Counted from the first letter of the stretch, positions 39,155 through 51,291 are shown. The stretch: DNA of 64,000 bases from Caprella mutica (GCA_947561585.1 CANNZV010003150.1:24-64023), one strand, 5' to 3'. The notes: generated by a model from the letters alone, not told the origin. Made by a program: numbers and translations.

Positions 39155-39475
39155 TGTTTTTTTTCACTGATGAGGCTAAAGCTGCCATCCATGGTTAGGA
39201 TGGAAGGCCTAGTGTTTGGAGCCTACTGGAGCTTTTACTCCAAAACGGGTTCCCTACCAACAAGAGGGTGGTGTCATAATGTTTGAGCGGGCATCGTAGG
39301 AGACAGGTTAATTGAAACTTTCCGAGTAGCAGAGGGTGTAAAGCTAACCAACCAACCCAACATTGAATTTTTAGATGGCTAATTGTTACCTAGGCTGGAT
39401 GACTTGCCATTATCATATTAACATTAGATGATTTTCATGATTGACTACACTCAATCACATCTGGGAGTCAATGGA
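39155..39475 (+). pseudogene. Tc1-like transposase fragment
   Basis: Broken plus-strand frames read FFTDEAKAAIHG, then a GDRLIETFRVAEGVKLT block, then LDDLPLSY and MIFMIDYTQSH. These match the order of a Tc1-family DDE transposase: first catalytic Asp in TDE, a GDRLIGPF-type strand, and FMHDNAPSH around the second Asp. In this copy the last motif has the Asp but has lost NAP. Stops separate the pieces. No inverted repeats were found around it. Confidence 0.65.
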
Positions 39476-40003
39476 CTGGACTCTACAGGTCCCCATTGAA
39501 CCGCTTTGGCCATTTCATTTAGACATTGATTCAGGTCTGTCTGGATATAGGTCCAATTTCAGCCTTGTCAAAAATAGAGGCACTAATGTCATTAAGCTGC
39601 TTTATGACCTGGCTGCAAATTTTTTGCATACCACGAGGAAAAAGGCTCGTTTGCTCAAATCTCACTATCTTGGTGTTGGGATTCTCCACAAAATAAACTA
39701 AAGTTCTCTTTTCGCATTCTAAGTTCTTTGAATAAATCTAGAAGAGACCTCCTTCCTGCGAGACCTGCTGCAATTTTTCGCTTTTTGCTAGCAGTCGATC
39801 GTCCACTGTTTTGCATTTTCTCAAAGCTGCAATGAAGCGATTGGCATATAAAATGCCTTCAAAATACATAAACATTCAGAACTTTGCAAATTTCACATGG
39901 ATTGTAATAATATTTGAGCATAATATTAACCTAGAGGCTAGAAGCAATCTTCTAATAACCCAAGTTTCACCCCTGTACCATCAGCTTATATGATATCCTC
40001 AGA
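39476..40003. other. Unassigned stretch before the 118-bp satellite
   Basis: A short plus-strand frame at 39441-39701 (its later part GYRSNFSLVKNRGTNVIKLL) is not recognised. It may belong to the same or another dead transposon. Nothing else is visible. Confidence 0.35.
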
Positions 40004-41865
40004 TCTCGATGAGAGTATTCTGATCACAACTGAAGCCAATATGAAGCAAAATCAAGTTTTCATTACCTATAGCTACAGTGAGACATTAGGTAGATGATTT
40101 ACTTGTTAGATAGGTAACTCCGTACAACCAGTGTCTCGCAATGAGAGTATTCTGATCACACCTGAGGCCTAAATCAAGTTATCATTACCTATACAGTGAG
40201 TCATTAGGTAGATGATTTACTTGTTAGATAGGTAACTCCGTACAACCAGTGTCTCGCAATGAGAGTATTCTGATCACACCTGAGGCCTAAATCAAGTTAT
40301 CATTACCTATACAGTGAGTCATTAGGTAGATGATTTACTTGTTAGATAGGTAACTCCGTACAACCAGTGTCTCGCAATGAGAGTATTCTGATCACACCTG
40401 AGGCCTAAATCAAGTTATCATTACCTATACAGTGAGTCATTAGGGTGATGATTTACTTGTTAGATAGGTAACTCCGTACAACCAGTGTCTCACAATGAGA
40501 GTATTCTGATCACACCTGAGGCCTAAATCAAGTTATCATTACCTATACAGTGAGTCATTAGGTAGATGATTTACTTGTTAGATAGGTAACTCCGTACAAC
40601 CAGTGTCTCACAATGAGAGTATTCTGATCACACCTGAGGCCTAAATCAAGTTATCATTACCTATACAGTGAGTCATTAGGTAGATGATTTACTTGTTAGA
40701 TAGGTAACTCCGTACAACCAGTGTCTCACAATGAGAGTATTCTGATCACACCTGAGGCCTAAATCAAGTTATCATTACCTATACAGTGAGTCATTAGGTA
40801 GATGATTTACTTGTTAGATAGGTAACTCCGTACAACCAGTGTCTCGCAATGAGAGTATTCTGATCACACCTGAGGCCTAAATCAAGTTATCATTACCTAT
40901 ACAGTGAGTCATTAGGGTGATGATTTACTTGTTAGATAGGTAACTCCGTACAACCAGTGTCTCACAATGAGAGTATTCTGATCACACCTGAGGCCTAAAT
41001 CAAGTTATCATTACCTATACAGTGAGTCATTAGGTAGATGATTTACTTGTTAGATAGGTAACTCCGTACAACCAGTGTCTCACAATGAGAGTATTCTGAT
41101 CACACCTGAGGCCTAAATCAAGTTATCATTACCTATACAGTGAGTCATTAGGTAGATGATTTGCTTGTTAGATAGGTAACTCCGTACAACCAGTGTCTCG
41201 CAATGAGAGTATTCTGATCACACCTGAGGCCTAAATCAAGTTATCATTACCTATACAGTGAGTCATTAGGTAGATGATTTGCTTGTTAGATAGGTAACTC
41301 CGTACAACCAGTGTCTCGCAATGAGAGTATTCTGATCACACCTGAGGCCTAAATCAAGTTATCATTACCTATACAGTGAGTCATTAGGTAGATGATTTGC
41401 TTGTTAGATAGGTAACTCCGTACAACCAGTGTCTCGCAATGAGAGTATTCTGATCACACCTGAGGCCTAAATCAAGTTATCATTACCTATACAGTGAGTC
41501 ATTAGGTAGATGATTTGCTTGTTAGATAGGTAACTCCGTACAACCAGTGTCTCGCAATGAGAGTATTCTGATCACACCTGAGGCCTAAATCAAGTTTTTA
41601 TCATTACCTATACAGTGAGTCATTAGGTAGATGATTTACTTGTTAGATAGGTAACTCCGTACAACCAGTGTCTCGCAATGAGAGTATTCTGATCACACCT
41701 GAGGCCTAAATCAAGTTATCATTACCTATACAGTGAGTCATTAGGTAGATGATTTACTTGTTAGATAGGTAACTCCGTACAACCAGTGTCTCACAATGAG
41801 AGTATTCTGATCACACCTGAGGCCTAAATCAAGTTATCATTACCTATACAGTGAGTCATTAGGTA
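40004..41865. repeat. 118-bp satellite, left block, about 16 copies
   Basis: The unit contains CAATGAGAGTATTCTGATCA, CACCTGAGGCCTAAATCAAG, TTATCATTACCTATACAGTG and GATAGGTAACTCCGTACAAC. Copies are almost identical with an exact 118-bp period. The first unit is more diverged and has TAGCTA where the others have TA (40069-40074). The block stops inside a unit, where a transposon has inserted. Confidence 0.95.
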
Positions 41866-43690
41866 GCGTCGACCAGGATCGCTTCCCGCAATTTGCGCAA
41901 ACTTTGCTTTAACTCGGAAAATAAGTTAGGTATCTTAACAAAAATTGGCATGAGTATTCACCTCTGTATGATGCATAATCGTAGTAATTCTTAAGTTTCT
42001 ATCTCTAGTACTTTCTCTTTTATGGGATGAAATATATGCGGGGGAGAATTCTGACTTTAAGGGGTCGTTTCCCGCAGTGCCTGGGATCGGTTCCCGCACT
42101 GCGGGAACCAACCCTTTTTGAACTGCCCCGCAGTGCGGGAACCGACTCTCATTCATTATCTACCACGTTGTGGGAATCAGCCATGAAGAGTAGCTAGTCC
42201 TCACTACACTACGATAATGATTGCTTTTGATAACGTTGCCAGGTTAAATGAAACAAGTTATGAAAATGCTTTATTTAAGATACAGAATTTCCTAAAATCC
42301 ACGTCTGATTCTTCAGCACTACTACTAGTGCTGGAGCAAATTGGCTGCAACTGTTCATCTACTTTTTCCGTTTTCCTATTTTAACAATTCATTTTCTTTT
42401 CTTTCTCCATTTCATCACAAAATTCTTAATTCATCTATTGTCAGAACTTGAGCTTCAAGATTTATCCTACGTCGAACTTTTCGATGTTGCACTCTTTGTG
42501 TGAAGTGGTCTTTCAAAATCTGCTCGAAACTCCTATTGATAGATATTTCTTTCTTATAGAATGAGGTATTCAATTCAGTGAAAGTGTTCTCTTTGTGATA
42601 ATTGATGTGGGCTCTACCAGATAGGTTTGGTTCTTCTATATCGCCTGGCTACTTTTGGGGACTTGCTTGAGGTGTGAGTTTCCTTTTCTCCTCGGGAGGT
42701 TAGTGGTGGTTCTCTTTCACTGCTTTTCCGATCGTGCATGTTGTGCACGATCGGGGGAGCGTGCCAATAGCCATAAGGTTGACACCTGTAAATAAAGTTT
42801 GATTTTATAGAGCAATTCTGCATGATACGCTATTAGCAATTTTATAGTGATTTTAACACTGAACTACATAATTTGTAACTATTACGTCAGGTCTCACCTT
42901 TAAAAATGATACGTGGGTGTAACTTATCTCCGGCCACTGCTATCACTGTTATTGCTCCTAGTTCTCTTCATTCGGTCACGGAAAGCCCATTCGTGAATTC
43001 CAATTTATTTTGCAGCTTTCCTTGATAGAGTCTACCACCCACTTTACCAATCGCATCTCTTACTTTCCTTTCATCTAATTTATTTCTCTTTTTTTTTTTG
43101 TTGAATTTTTTTTTTTTTCGGCATGATCAAACAAGTTATGTAATGTATTTAATAGTTATGATAACCTGGAAGAAATATAATATATTACTCACGCTCTAAA
43201 CATATAATATATACTTAATATGGATATTTTGATGTGCGGGAACCAACCCTGAAAAAGTGCGGGAAGCGACCCTAGCCCATATTTATCGATCGGGTCGATT
43301 CTCGCACTTACGTTTTCCTTTATAGTTTTACAAATGGCTTGAGTTGACAAAATTCCTTTTAAAGCATGTTAACCAAGTACATACCCTATATGCATACCAA
43401 TTTTTAGATAGGTATCATCTTTCGTTTACTTGTAATGTCAAAGTTTGCGCGATAGTTGAAAACATCAGTTGAAAATTTTTCAGGTACCTAAAATGTATGT
43501 TTTATTTGATCGCGAATAGAATTTTACTTATCGAGAGTATATCAAATGTAAATATATCAAAAGATTGCTAAGAAACAGCTCTTTTAGACTGTGTTTACAG
43601 ATTTGAAAAATAATGTTTCTTTCGGAAGTTATATAGAGTGCGGGAACCGACACCGGATCATTCACTGCGGGAACCGATCCGGGTCGACGC
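41866..43690. mobile_element. 1,825-bp TA-flanked element with GC termini
   Basis: Inserted in a satellite unit so that ATTAGGTAGATG became ATTAGGTA-element-TAGATG, which shows a TA target duplication directly. The ends are 25-bp inverted repeats with two mismatches, beginning GCGTCGACC and containing GGATCG and TTCCCGCA. Words of the form GCGGGAACCGA recur in both orientations near both ends (42062-42150, 43233-43300, 43637-43680). On the minus strand there are two open pieces of an unrecognised protein at about 42614-42823 and 42418-42630, after a TTTACAG that could be a splice acceptor. No DDE motif is visible, so it is probably non-autonomous or degenerate. Confidence 0.88.
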
Positions 43691-44153
43691 TAGATGATTT
43701 GCTTGTTAGATAGGTAACTCCGTACAACCAGTGTCTCGCAATGAGAGTATTCTGATCACACCTGAGGTCTAAATAAAGTTTTTATCATTACCTATACAGT
43801 GAGTCATTAGGTAGATGATTTGCTTGTTAGATAGGTAACTCCGTACAACCAGTGTCTCACAATGAGAGTATTCTGATCACACCTGAGGCCTAAATCAAGT
43901 TATCATTACCTATACAGTGAGTCATTAGGTAGATGATTTGCTTGTTAGATAGGTAACTCCGTACAACCAGTGTCTCGCAATGAGAGTATTCTGATCACAC
44001 CTGAGACCTAAATCAAGTTTTTATCATTACCTATACAGTGAGTCATTAGGTAGATGATTTACTTGTTAGATAGGTAACTCCGTACAACCAGTGTCTCGCA
44101 ATGAGAGTATTCTGATCACACCTGAGTCCCAAATCAAGTTTTCATCATTACAT
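43691..44153. repeat. 118-bp satellite, right block, about 4 copies
   Basis: A continuation of the same array after the insertion. Some units read CAAGTTTTTATCATTACC in place of CAAGTTATCATTACC, a 3-bp length variant also seen once near 41596. Confidence 0.95.
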
Positions 44154-45343
44154 AGTATCTAAATTTGTGGTCAAGATATTGTTATATTTTGTCTCAAAAT
44201 AATTTGAAAATGGTTTCAATTTTATCAAATATTAACTCATAGAGGCTTGATAATTCCAATTCTGTTATGTAACCTGGCAGCCAGTTTAATAAATAAAGCA
44301 AGTAAAATGCCTTCAAAAAAAGTTGATAGTAATCAGTACCGTAACTTAAATGTGGAACTTATAAATTTTCAACAGAATAAAAAAAAAAAAGTTCACCACA
44401 ACAATTTTATATTAATAAATAAGAATGAATCTAGCTATCGCAACTACCTATTATGAAAAAATCTTAATTGTAGATTTTGACGAAATGATTGATAAAAATG
44501 AGTAATAGCTAAATATTTCTATTAATGCTACTATCAATGATCTCAATATATTTATGTAAATATAATACTACAAATCAATAAAATGTAACAAACAACTCAC
44601 CAAAGAGTGCAGTGCGTTCCTCATATATTTTTAGAATTTTATGTCCAAAGAATGAAGAATAAGAAAATTCATTAGCTAACTTGAATAAATTGGGTGAATA
44701 AACTAGAAAAAAATAATAAAAATTGCAATGGGTAAATATCAAATTATCAAGCAGTATCTTTAGATATGGAATCTAAATGATAATTATTGATCAAGGGTAG
44801 CTACTTACAGAAATGCTGACAATTTTCTTGCATCTTGACATTCTCTTCATGGCCTCACCAGCTTTCTCAATCAGCTTCAACTCCAAATATCTTTTCATCA
44901 GAAAATGGTTAAGGTATGTCCACGCCTGTTCAAATTTCTTTTCAACTAGCGCTTCTACTTTCCTTTCAACTTTCAATTCAATTTTCCATTGACGCATGCC
45001 TTAAGTTGAATAGAAAGAGGCACGAAGATTCTGTCCACATCTGATCGTCAGATTTGTTTCAACTTTATTGCCGAGTGTCTCACTTAAAATATCAAGACCA
45101 CAGGGGAAATAACATTCTCTCAATGTTGCAAGTGCTCTTCTGTGCAAAGTCTTATTTGATTGCTACCGATTACCATTACCTTTATGAATAGTAGTATTTT
45201 CATGTGTAAATAATTACATACATTTTTCATATTATAAACAGTTGCATAAAAATAACCGATAGCTATAATATATGAAGAAAAGTCATTTGACACACTGTTG
45301 AGTGAAAAAATAGAAACTAGATTAGGTGCGCTTTGTAGAGAGC
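44154..45343. other. Non-coding stretch with one Lys/Glu-rich minus-strand frame
   Basis: A 68-codon minus-strand frame at 44791-44997 (MRQWKIELKVERKVEALVEK...) would form a charged helix but matches nothing I know. No splice sites or neighbours support it as a gene. The rest is AT-rich. Confidence 0.4.
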
Positions 45344-45890
45344 ATACCTTCACCGCCGCATTGACCCGTTCTCTCCCAAAATTTAATAAACTGCTAACTG
45401 GATAATAACCAATCATCCCACCAAGTTTCATGCAATATGATTTGATACTTTTTGAGTTATTGAGTTATAAATGACCTTGAACTTTGACCAGATTGCTCCC
45501 AAAATTCTAACAGATGGTTCCTGTAGATAGACCACTTGTACCATCAAATTTCAAAAAATCTGGTTGAATACTTTTTAAATTATCGAGTTACAAATGGCCT
45601 TGACCTTGATCTTTGACCCGATTGCTCCAAAAATATAACAAAATGGTTCCTGTATATTGATCAATCGTCCCACCAAGTTTCATGCAATATGGTGCAATAC
45701 TTTTTGACCATGACCTTGACCTTTGACCGGGTCATTCCTAAAATTCTACCAGCAGGTCACTGGACATGGACCAATCACTTCACCAAATTTCAGGCAATTT
45801 GGTTGAAAAGTTTTTCAGATAAGTGAATAGCAAGATGATAAATAAATAAACGACTGCTAAAATATTACCTTCCCGCATTCTGCGAAGGTG
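45344..45890. repeat. ~125-bp degenerate repeat, three to four copies
   Basis: Units contain TGACCTTGACCTTTGACC, GATTGCTCCCAAAATT, CACCAAGTTTCATGCAAT and GAATACTTTTTGAGTTAT. They are followed by a tail ending AGGTGATAAATAAC. The style recalls the 3' portions of insect retroelements, but I cannot assign a family. Confidence 0.7.
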
Positions 45891-47462
45891 ATAAATAACA
45901 TATTCATAGAGTAACTACACTCGCTGCTTCGGTTCTTCCACAGAAGTACTATGGAACCTATTAACCGTAGAACGGTTACCCTCCAATTTACTAAAATAGA
46001 ACGAAGGCTCGGGAGTTTTTCACCCAAATAAAATAATTAATAAAAATACTTATGAACGAAATCAATCATTTTTAAGATACAAAATAAAATACAACTCTTC
46101 TTTGTGCCTACCTTTCTAAAATGGAAATTACAATTAAAGAAGTACATTAAAAATCTCTTTCAAAAATGTAACAATTAGCTACATAACAAAAAGTAATCAT
46201 TAAAAGGAAGTTATATTATTTTTTGGCTAGCTAAAAAATATAATAATCCTTATCTTCTTATCCTCTTGCGTGTGTATTCCTATGTGATGGGAGCATTCTC
46301 TGACTGATTGCTATCACTCAATATTTTACCCCCCTACAAAAATATGTATGTAATAACACCCATATGGCATTAACACACGTAAATGGTAACTGGGGAAGGA
46401 ATTTTTCCGAATTAGGCTAAGGAAAAAAACCTAATGGAAATAGTTCACACAATCACTGTAGTCACAACATACATTCAAAACATTGAGTTTCAAAAAACTT
46501 AAAAGTGAGGGGTGAATTTCACCTATGTAACCGTTCTAGGGTTAATTATTCAAATTTCCGACTACCTACTGATACTATCCTAGCGTGAGGGCACATTGTT
46601 TTAAGTTTTGACACGCTAAATGAAATGCGTTCAGTGTAGACAACTCAAAAATTGAACCAAAAAGCGCAAGAAGTCCCACCAGTCATGGGACTCGTGCGTC
46701 TTTCCTTTTCTCTCAGAAATAGACGTATGCGTCATGAAAACTACCATTCAACAGCGCATGCCTTCTTTCACTGACGCATACGTACCGCCTTTCAACACTG
46801 TGCGCTTGTTGAAAGGAAAGTTGAACAGGTGTGAACATAGTTTTAGATGAATGTAGTAGCACATCTTCAGATTAGAGAACAGTTCCAGTTGAGACTCTAA
46901 GTTACTTAGCACATCACTGATATCTCCTCTCCAGACAAGTTCAAGCATGTGACGACTCAAAGCGTGAAAGAAGCAGAGAAAAAAAATTATTAATTGAAAT
47001 TTACGTTACATAGACATAACAAGTACAAACTCTCAAATCGATACTCCTAAACATTCATACAATTTTTTTTTAATTTTAAAATTATAATTTTTTTAATACC
47101 TTTTTTTCTTCAAACATATTTACAAGTTGTTTATATATTCATTTCATTATTCAAATCTTAATCCAATATTATCTTTCTTAAAAAATACATGGTTTTTTTT
47201 TTATTTCTCTTCTTATAGTCTTTACATATCTCCACAAATCAATCCAACCTGAATAATCCAAAGCTATCAAATGCTGAACAACTCCTAATCCAATCAATCC
47301 ATTCTCCTCAATTATCTGACTTAACACTTCAGGTTTACAGTTATTAACAAGTTTTAATTTCATTATTGTATTAATTTCCATTTTCTGCGAAATTTCAACA
47401 ATTTTGGGTACTGTCTTAGACTTCTTCGTTTCTTGCTTCTTCAGTTTTCTTCTCTTCTTCTT
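45891..47462. other. AT-rich stretch, no supported gene
   Basis: Minus-strand frames at 46748-46960 and 47178-47381 (MEINTIMKLKLVNNCKPEVL...) are open but unrecognised. The second could be the downstream end of an ORF running out of the Lys/Glu-rich minisatellite, but the frames do not join without a shift. Confidence 0.4.
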
Positions 47463-48109
47463 CTACCATCTTCAGTTTCTTTTTTCTTCTTCTTCTACCA
47501 TCTTCAGTTTCTCTTCTTCTTCTACCATCTCCAGTTTCTCTTGTTCTAGCATCATCAGTTTCCCTTGTTCTAGCATCTTCAGTTTCCCTTGTTCTAGCAT
47601 CTTCAATTTACCTTGTACTAGCATCTTCAGTTTCCCTTGTACTAGCATCTTCAATTTACCTTGTACTAGCATCTTCAGTTTCCCTTGTACTAGCATCTTC
47701 AGTTTCCCTTGTTCTAGCATCTTCAGTTTCCCTTGTTCTAGCATCTTCAGTTTCCCTTGTTCTAGCATCTTCAATTTCCCTTGTTCTAGCATCTTCAATT
47801 TACCTTGTACTAGCATCTTCAATTTACCTTGTACTAGCATCTTCAGTTTCCCTTGTTCTAGCATCTTCAATTTACTTTACACTAGCATCTTCAGTTTCCC
47901 TTGTTCTAGCATCTTCAATTTAGCTACCTTGTACTAGCATCTTCAGTTTCCCTTGTTCTAGCATCTTCAGTTTCCCTTGTTCTAGCATCTTCAGTTTCCC
48001 TTGTTCTAGCATCTTCAGTTTCCCTTGTTCTAGCATCTTCAATTTACCTTGTACTAGCATCTTCAGTTTCCCTTGTTCTAGCAACTTCAGTTTCCCTTGT
48101 TCTAGCTAC
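47463..48109. repeat. 24-bp minisatellite, about 25 copies
   Basis: The unit is TTTCCCTTGTTCTAGCATCT followed by TCAG, with ACCTTGTACTAGC variants. It is an exact multiple of eight codons, so the minus strand reads as an 8-residue repeat (KLKMLEQG or KLKMLVQG) for 132 codons. That would be a perfect charged heptad-like helix, yet both strands are open and no gene context is visible. One unit has TAGCTA for TA (47921-47926). Confidence 0.92.
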
Positions 48110-48654
48110 AAATCTTCCTCCTCAACACTCTTTTAACGGTTCAATTAGGTTGACAACTTGTCTGATACCTACCATGTCCCTCGGCTTTAACTCAAACATT
48201 CAATGAATATGGCAGGTTACAGGTCTCCCAGTATTGCTTTATTATCAGCACTAAGTTTCCATTGAAACAAAATTATTAAAAAGACTCTAAAATAAAAAAA
48301 AATAAAAACTCATTATTTACAATGCAATTGTAATTTTGTAAGCTGGAGTAATGCTTTTTATAAATCATTTTTATCTTAGTTTGTATCTTGGCATCTGGAC
48401 CAAGACAGAGACAGGATCCAGACAAGGAAATTGTTGTTTCTGAATTTAAAACAGTCTTAATTATTTAGACTTCAAAATAATTAATCAATATTAAAATAAA
48501 AAAAGTTAAAATTGGCAAAAGACTCCCAGGAACCAAATAATTTGTTCTTGCATGTTCATGTTAAGTTCACTGCTAAAAAATAGAGAATTTATGTTTTTAT
48601 ATCTTAAAATATTCTATTCTTTAATAGTTTTCAGAAAATCGATTCTTCACTAGA
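48110..48654. other. Non-coding stretch with a dispersed repeat
   Basis: About 48328-48425 matches 56673-56795: both have GGAGTAATGCT, a variable spacer, then CATCTGGRCCAAGACA and GTCCAG. I take this as two copies of an unassigned dispersed element or retroelement tail. Confidence 0.55.
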
Positions 48655-48903
48655 TCATAGATAAATTTGATGGAAGAGTTGCCAACTAATAGCTCCGCCA
48701 GAGACTTTTACATTGTCACGAAGGCCATCAAATGAAAATGAAGGAAATATGAAACTTTTTCGATTAAAAAAATTGTTTCTAATGTTTTTCATTAGATGAA
48801 CTGTATCGAAAAAGAGGAAAACTTTCTTTCCATTGAAAGTTATGAACAAATCTTGTAGGCTATTAACATGAGCACTGAGAAGTTTTTTGTATGCCTTGTA
48901 TTA
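48655..48903 (-). pseudogene. P-element/THAP9-like transposase fragment
   Basis: A minus-strand frame of about 80 codons reads AHVNSLQDLFITFNGKKVFL, FFDTVHLMKNIRNNFFNRKS and FIFPSFSFDG, ending SGGAISWQLFHQIYL before a stop. Conserved P-type transposases have the same order: KIFLFPDxVHLxKNIRNN, then FIFP. The Asp of the FFDTVHL motif is present. There is no N-terminal THAP domain and no C-terminal half, so it is a relic. Confidence 0.72.
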
Positions 48904-49450
48904 ACAAGGTCAAACACCTTAAGTCTTATTCTAAATTAGACAATATGATAAATATTTAATATTCAAATCATATATTTAAAATTATAATCTATTACTATCT
49001 AGTATAATATATATTATAAAATCAAAAAATAATAATACATAAGACTATTTAGCTATCTGCTAAAAAATATATACATATTTACAACTATGCAGCTAATAAA
49101 AAATATATTTATTTATATATACTTACACATACCTTCACTCACTCACACCCATATACATGCCTATCTATGTACATAGACAAAACACCATGCAACTACAAAA
49201 CCCTAATTCCATCAAAATTCATTCATCTACTGCCATCTCACTCTTTAATATCATCTCCTCCTTACAGGAGATATAAAAGAAATATAAATGACATCAGAAA
49301 AACTCTCACTCAGCTCTCTATAGACTTTACCTTATAGAGCTCTCCTAACATTCTTAAAACTGTTTCTTAATCCAATGTCCTTTCTCAACTACTGCTATCT
49401 AACTCCTTAATATCTTCTCCTCCTTACAGGAGACATATAAGAAAGTGAGT
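48904..49450. other. Non-coding stretch with a ~60-bp direct repeat
   Basis: CATCTCCTCCTTACAGGAGA at about 49251 recurs as CTTCTCCTCCTTACAGGAGA at about 49416, with 20-30 bp of similar sequence on either side. CTCCTCCTTACAGGAG is itself an imperfect palindrome. It probably belongs to the 3' region of the LINE that follows. Confidence 0.5.
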
Positions 49451-49704
49451 TTAAATATCTGGAGACTGATTGTGCATGCTTTGCAGACTGGCTTCCGCAG
49501 GGCTGAGACCTCCTCCTCCAGTCCTCAACCCCCACCCCCTGGCAGCACCATCCCCTCCACAGCCAACAACCCCCTCTCCCTCCATGCCTCCTCCAGAAAA
49601 CTCCACACCCCATCAATGATCAAGATTCCTTTCACCAAAGCTCATCACACCACTCATACTCACCCAGTCTGCAAAGCATGCACAATCAGTCTCCAGATAT
49701 TTAA
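49451..49704. repeat. 254-bp inverted repeat with perfect 41-bp arms
   Basis: The arms at 49451-49491 and 49664-49704 are exact reverse complements (TTAAATATCTGGAGACTGAT...GCAGACTGG). They enclose about 172 bp of GC-richer DNA that resembles the neighbouring LINE. CAGACTGG also occurs at the ends of the MITEs to the right. I cannot tell whether this is a foldback element or a hairpin made by inverted duplication. Confidence 0.85.
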
Positions 49705-49866
49705 TTTTTTGGGCAATTTTTCTCCAAAGAATTTCCAATTTTTCTCCAAAATGGCCAAAAATCTCAAAATTACATGAAAACATAGGAATTAATTAGAAAA
49801 TTGTCACCGGATAATTCAGGAAACTAATTTCAAGGCCTCAATAGTCGCCAGATAAACTTCACAACT

Positions 49867-50118
49867 TCATGCATCTTTTGTAGACTTGATACTCACCACC
49901 CCATATCTCTCCCTCACCTCCACCAGCTTAGGACACTCCAGCAAGAAGTGCTCCAAAGTCTCCTCCTCCACACCACACATCCTACACCCAACATCCCCTC
50001 CCCAAAATCTCTCACTCCATCCCAACCTAAGAGAATTTGTTCTCACTCTGAACAGCAGACTTTCTCCCCTTATTCCCTCCTTCTCTCTGTACTTCTGCTT
50101 TCCACCTCCCCTCTCCAT
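49867..50118 (-). pseudogene. Non-LTR retrotransposon, C-terminal region
   Basis: The minus-strand frame has KYREKEGIRGESLLFRVRTN and CRMCGVEEETLEHFLLECPK. This is the basic region and Cys/His motif that follows the reverse transcriptase in Jockey/CR1-like elements. It is the 3'-most of four pieces of one LINE; the next piece upstream is across the 899-bp insertion, in a shifted frame. Confidence 0.75.
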
Positions 50119-50134
50119 CTACTCTCCTCCCACC

Positions 50135-51033
50135 GGTTCATACAATTACCGGAACGGAACATGAATTAGCGGAACGGACCATGAATTACCGAACGGAGTT
50201 GTTTTATTAAGAAGTAGTACTTGTTAAGTCATTTAGGTATACATTGTCTCTATTAATTGGGATATTCTCTCCAAACAATTCTGTATATATCCTATATTTA
50301 CATTAATTTTGCTACGAACACTTCTGAATTAATCCCTATATTTACATTAATTTTGCTACAAACAGAATAAGAGATCTCTACAAACACTTTACCAGTTTCT
50401 GCAGACTGGGTCACTTAGGTAGTCCGTGATTATGTGATTCCGTGTTATAGGTTTAAAATATTTTTGTTTCATTTAATATATTATATACATATATTAATAT
50501 ACATATGTATATGTTTATTAAGTCATGGGTTATCATTACTTCAATGAGACAGATAGCAGTTATGAATTTACCTAGGTACTACCTGATTAAATATGAAATA
50601 AATTTTATATGTTGCATAAAATTGAAAATCCTGATTAATAGAATATCAACACATACTAGTAATGGATACACAAAATAAAACCAAAATACTTCTCATTAAG
50701 ACTATAATATTGATTGCAGTATTAAAATTACTTTAGTTCCCCCTTAAAATATTTCTTAACAAGGTTATGCAAAGAAATCAAATTTCAGCATATACTCTTG
50801 TAAAGTTTATGACTAGGTTACAGATGTTAGGTAGCAAATATATGAGCAGAAATGGGTATAAAATGGTAAAATATGATATCAATTGGAACATAAATAGACC
50901 TAATGTATTCCTAAACGAATTAACAAGGACTATTTCTCAATAAAACAAATCCGTTCCGGTAATTCATGGTCCATTCCGGTAATTCATGGTCCGTTCCGGT
51001 AATTCATGATCCGTTCCGGTAATTGTATGGACC
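50135..51033. mobile_element. 899-bp element with repeat-built TIRs and an 11-bp target duplication
   Basis: CTCCTCCCACC occurs immediately before (50124-50134) and after (51034-51044), and removing the element rejoins the host LINE sequence. The ends match inverted, starting GGTYCATACAATTACCGGAA. Each is made of a 20-bp unit (CCGTTCCGGTAATTCATGGT on the right), four copies on the right and about three on the left. The interior is AT-rich with no coding potential. An 11-bp duplication lies at the upper edge of what Mutator-like elements make, so a non-autonomous MULE is the best guess. Confidence 0.82.
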
Positions 51034-51044
51034 CTCCTCCCACC

Positions 51045-51290
51045 TATCAACTATTCTAAGTATTCTTCCCAATTCCCCGCCATCTAACACCCTCAGGGCC
51101 TCACAGTCCAAACTCACCTCTGCCATATACTCCTAAATCTTTCTCATCCATGAATTACCACCATTCCTCTCACCCTCCCAACCATATCCCTCAGTACCTC
51201 ATTCCCAGTGTTCATTAAGAACCCACCAAACCTAACCTTCATCATCATATCCCTTGCCAAAGCTGAGCTGACAAGCACCCTACTTCACCC
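51045..51290 (-). pseudogene. Non-LTR retrotransposon, region after the RT
   Basis: Frame pieces on the minus strand include KVRFGGFLMNTGNEVLRDMV followed by GRVRG, and ALRVLDGGELGRILRIVDRW. They are typical of the segment between reverse transcriptase and C-terminus in this LINE type. Frameshifts and a stop break it. Confidence 0.65.
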
Positions 51291-51291
51291 T

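Noticed and set aside
40004..44153. Regular repeats resembling a CRISPR array
   Set aside because: Units are contiguous 118-bp satellites with no unique spacers, in a eukaryotic genome with no cas genes.
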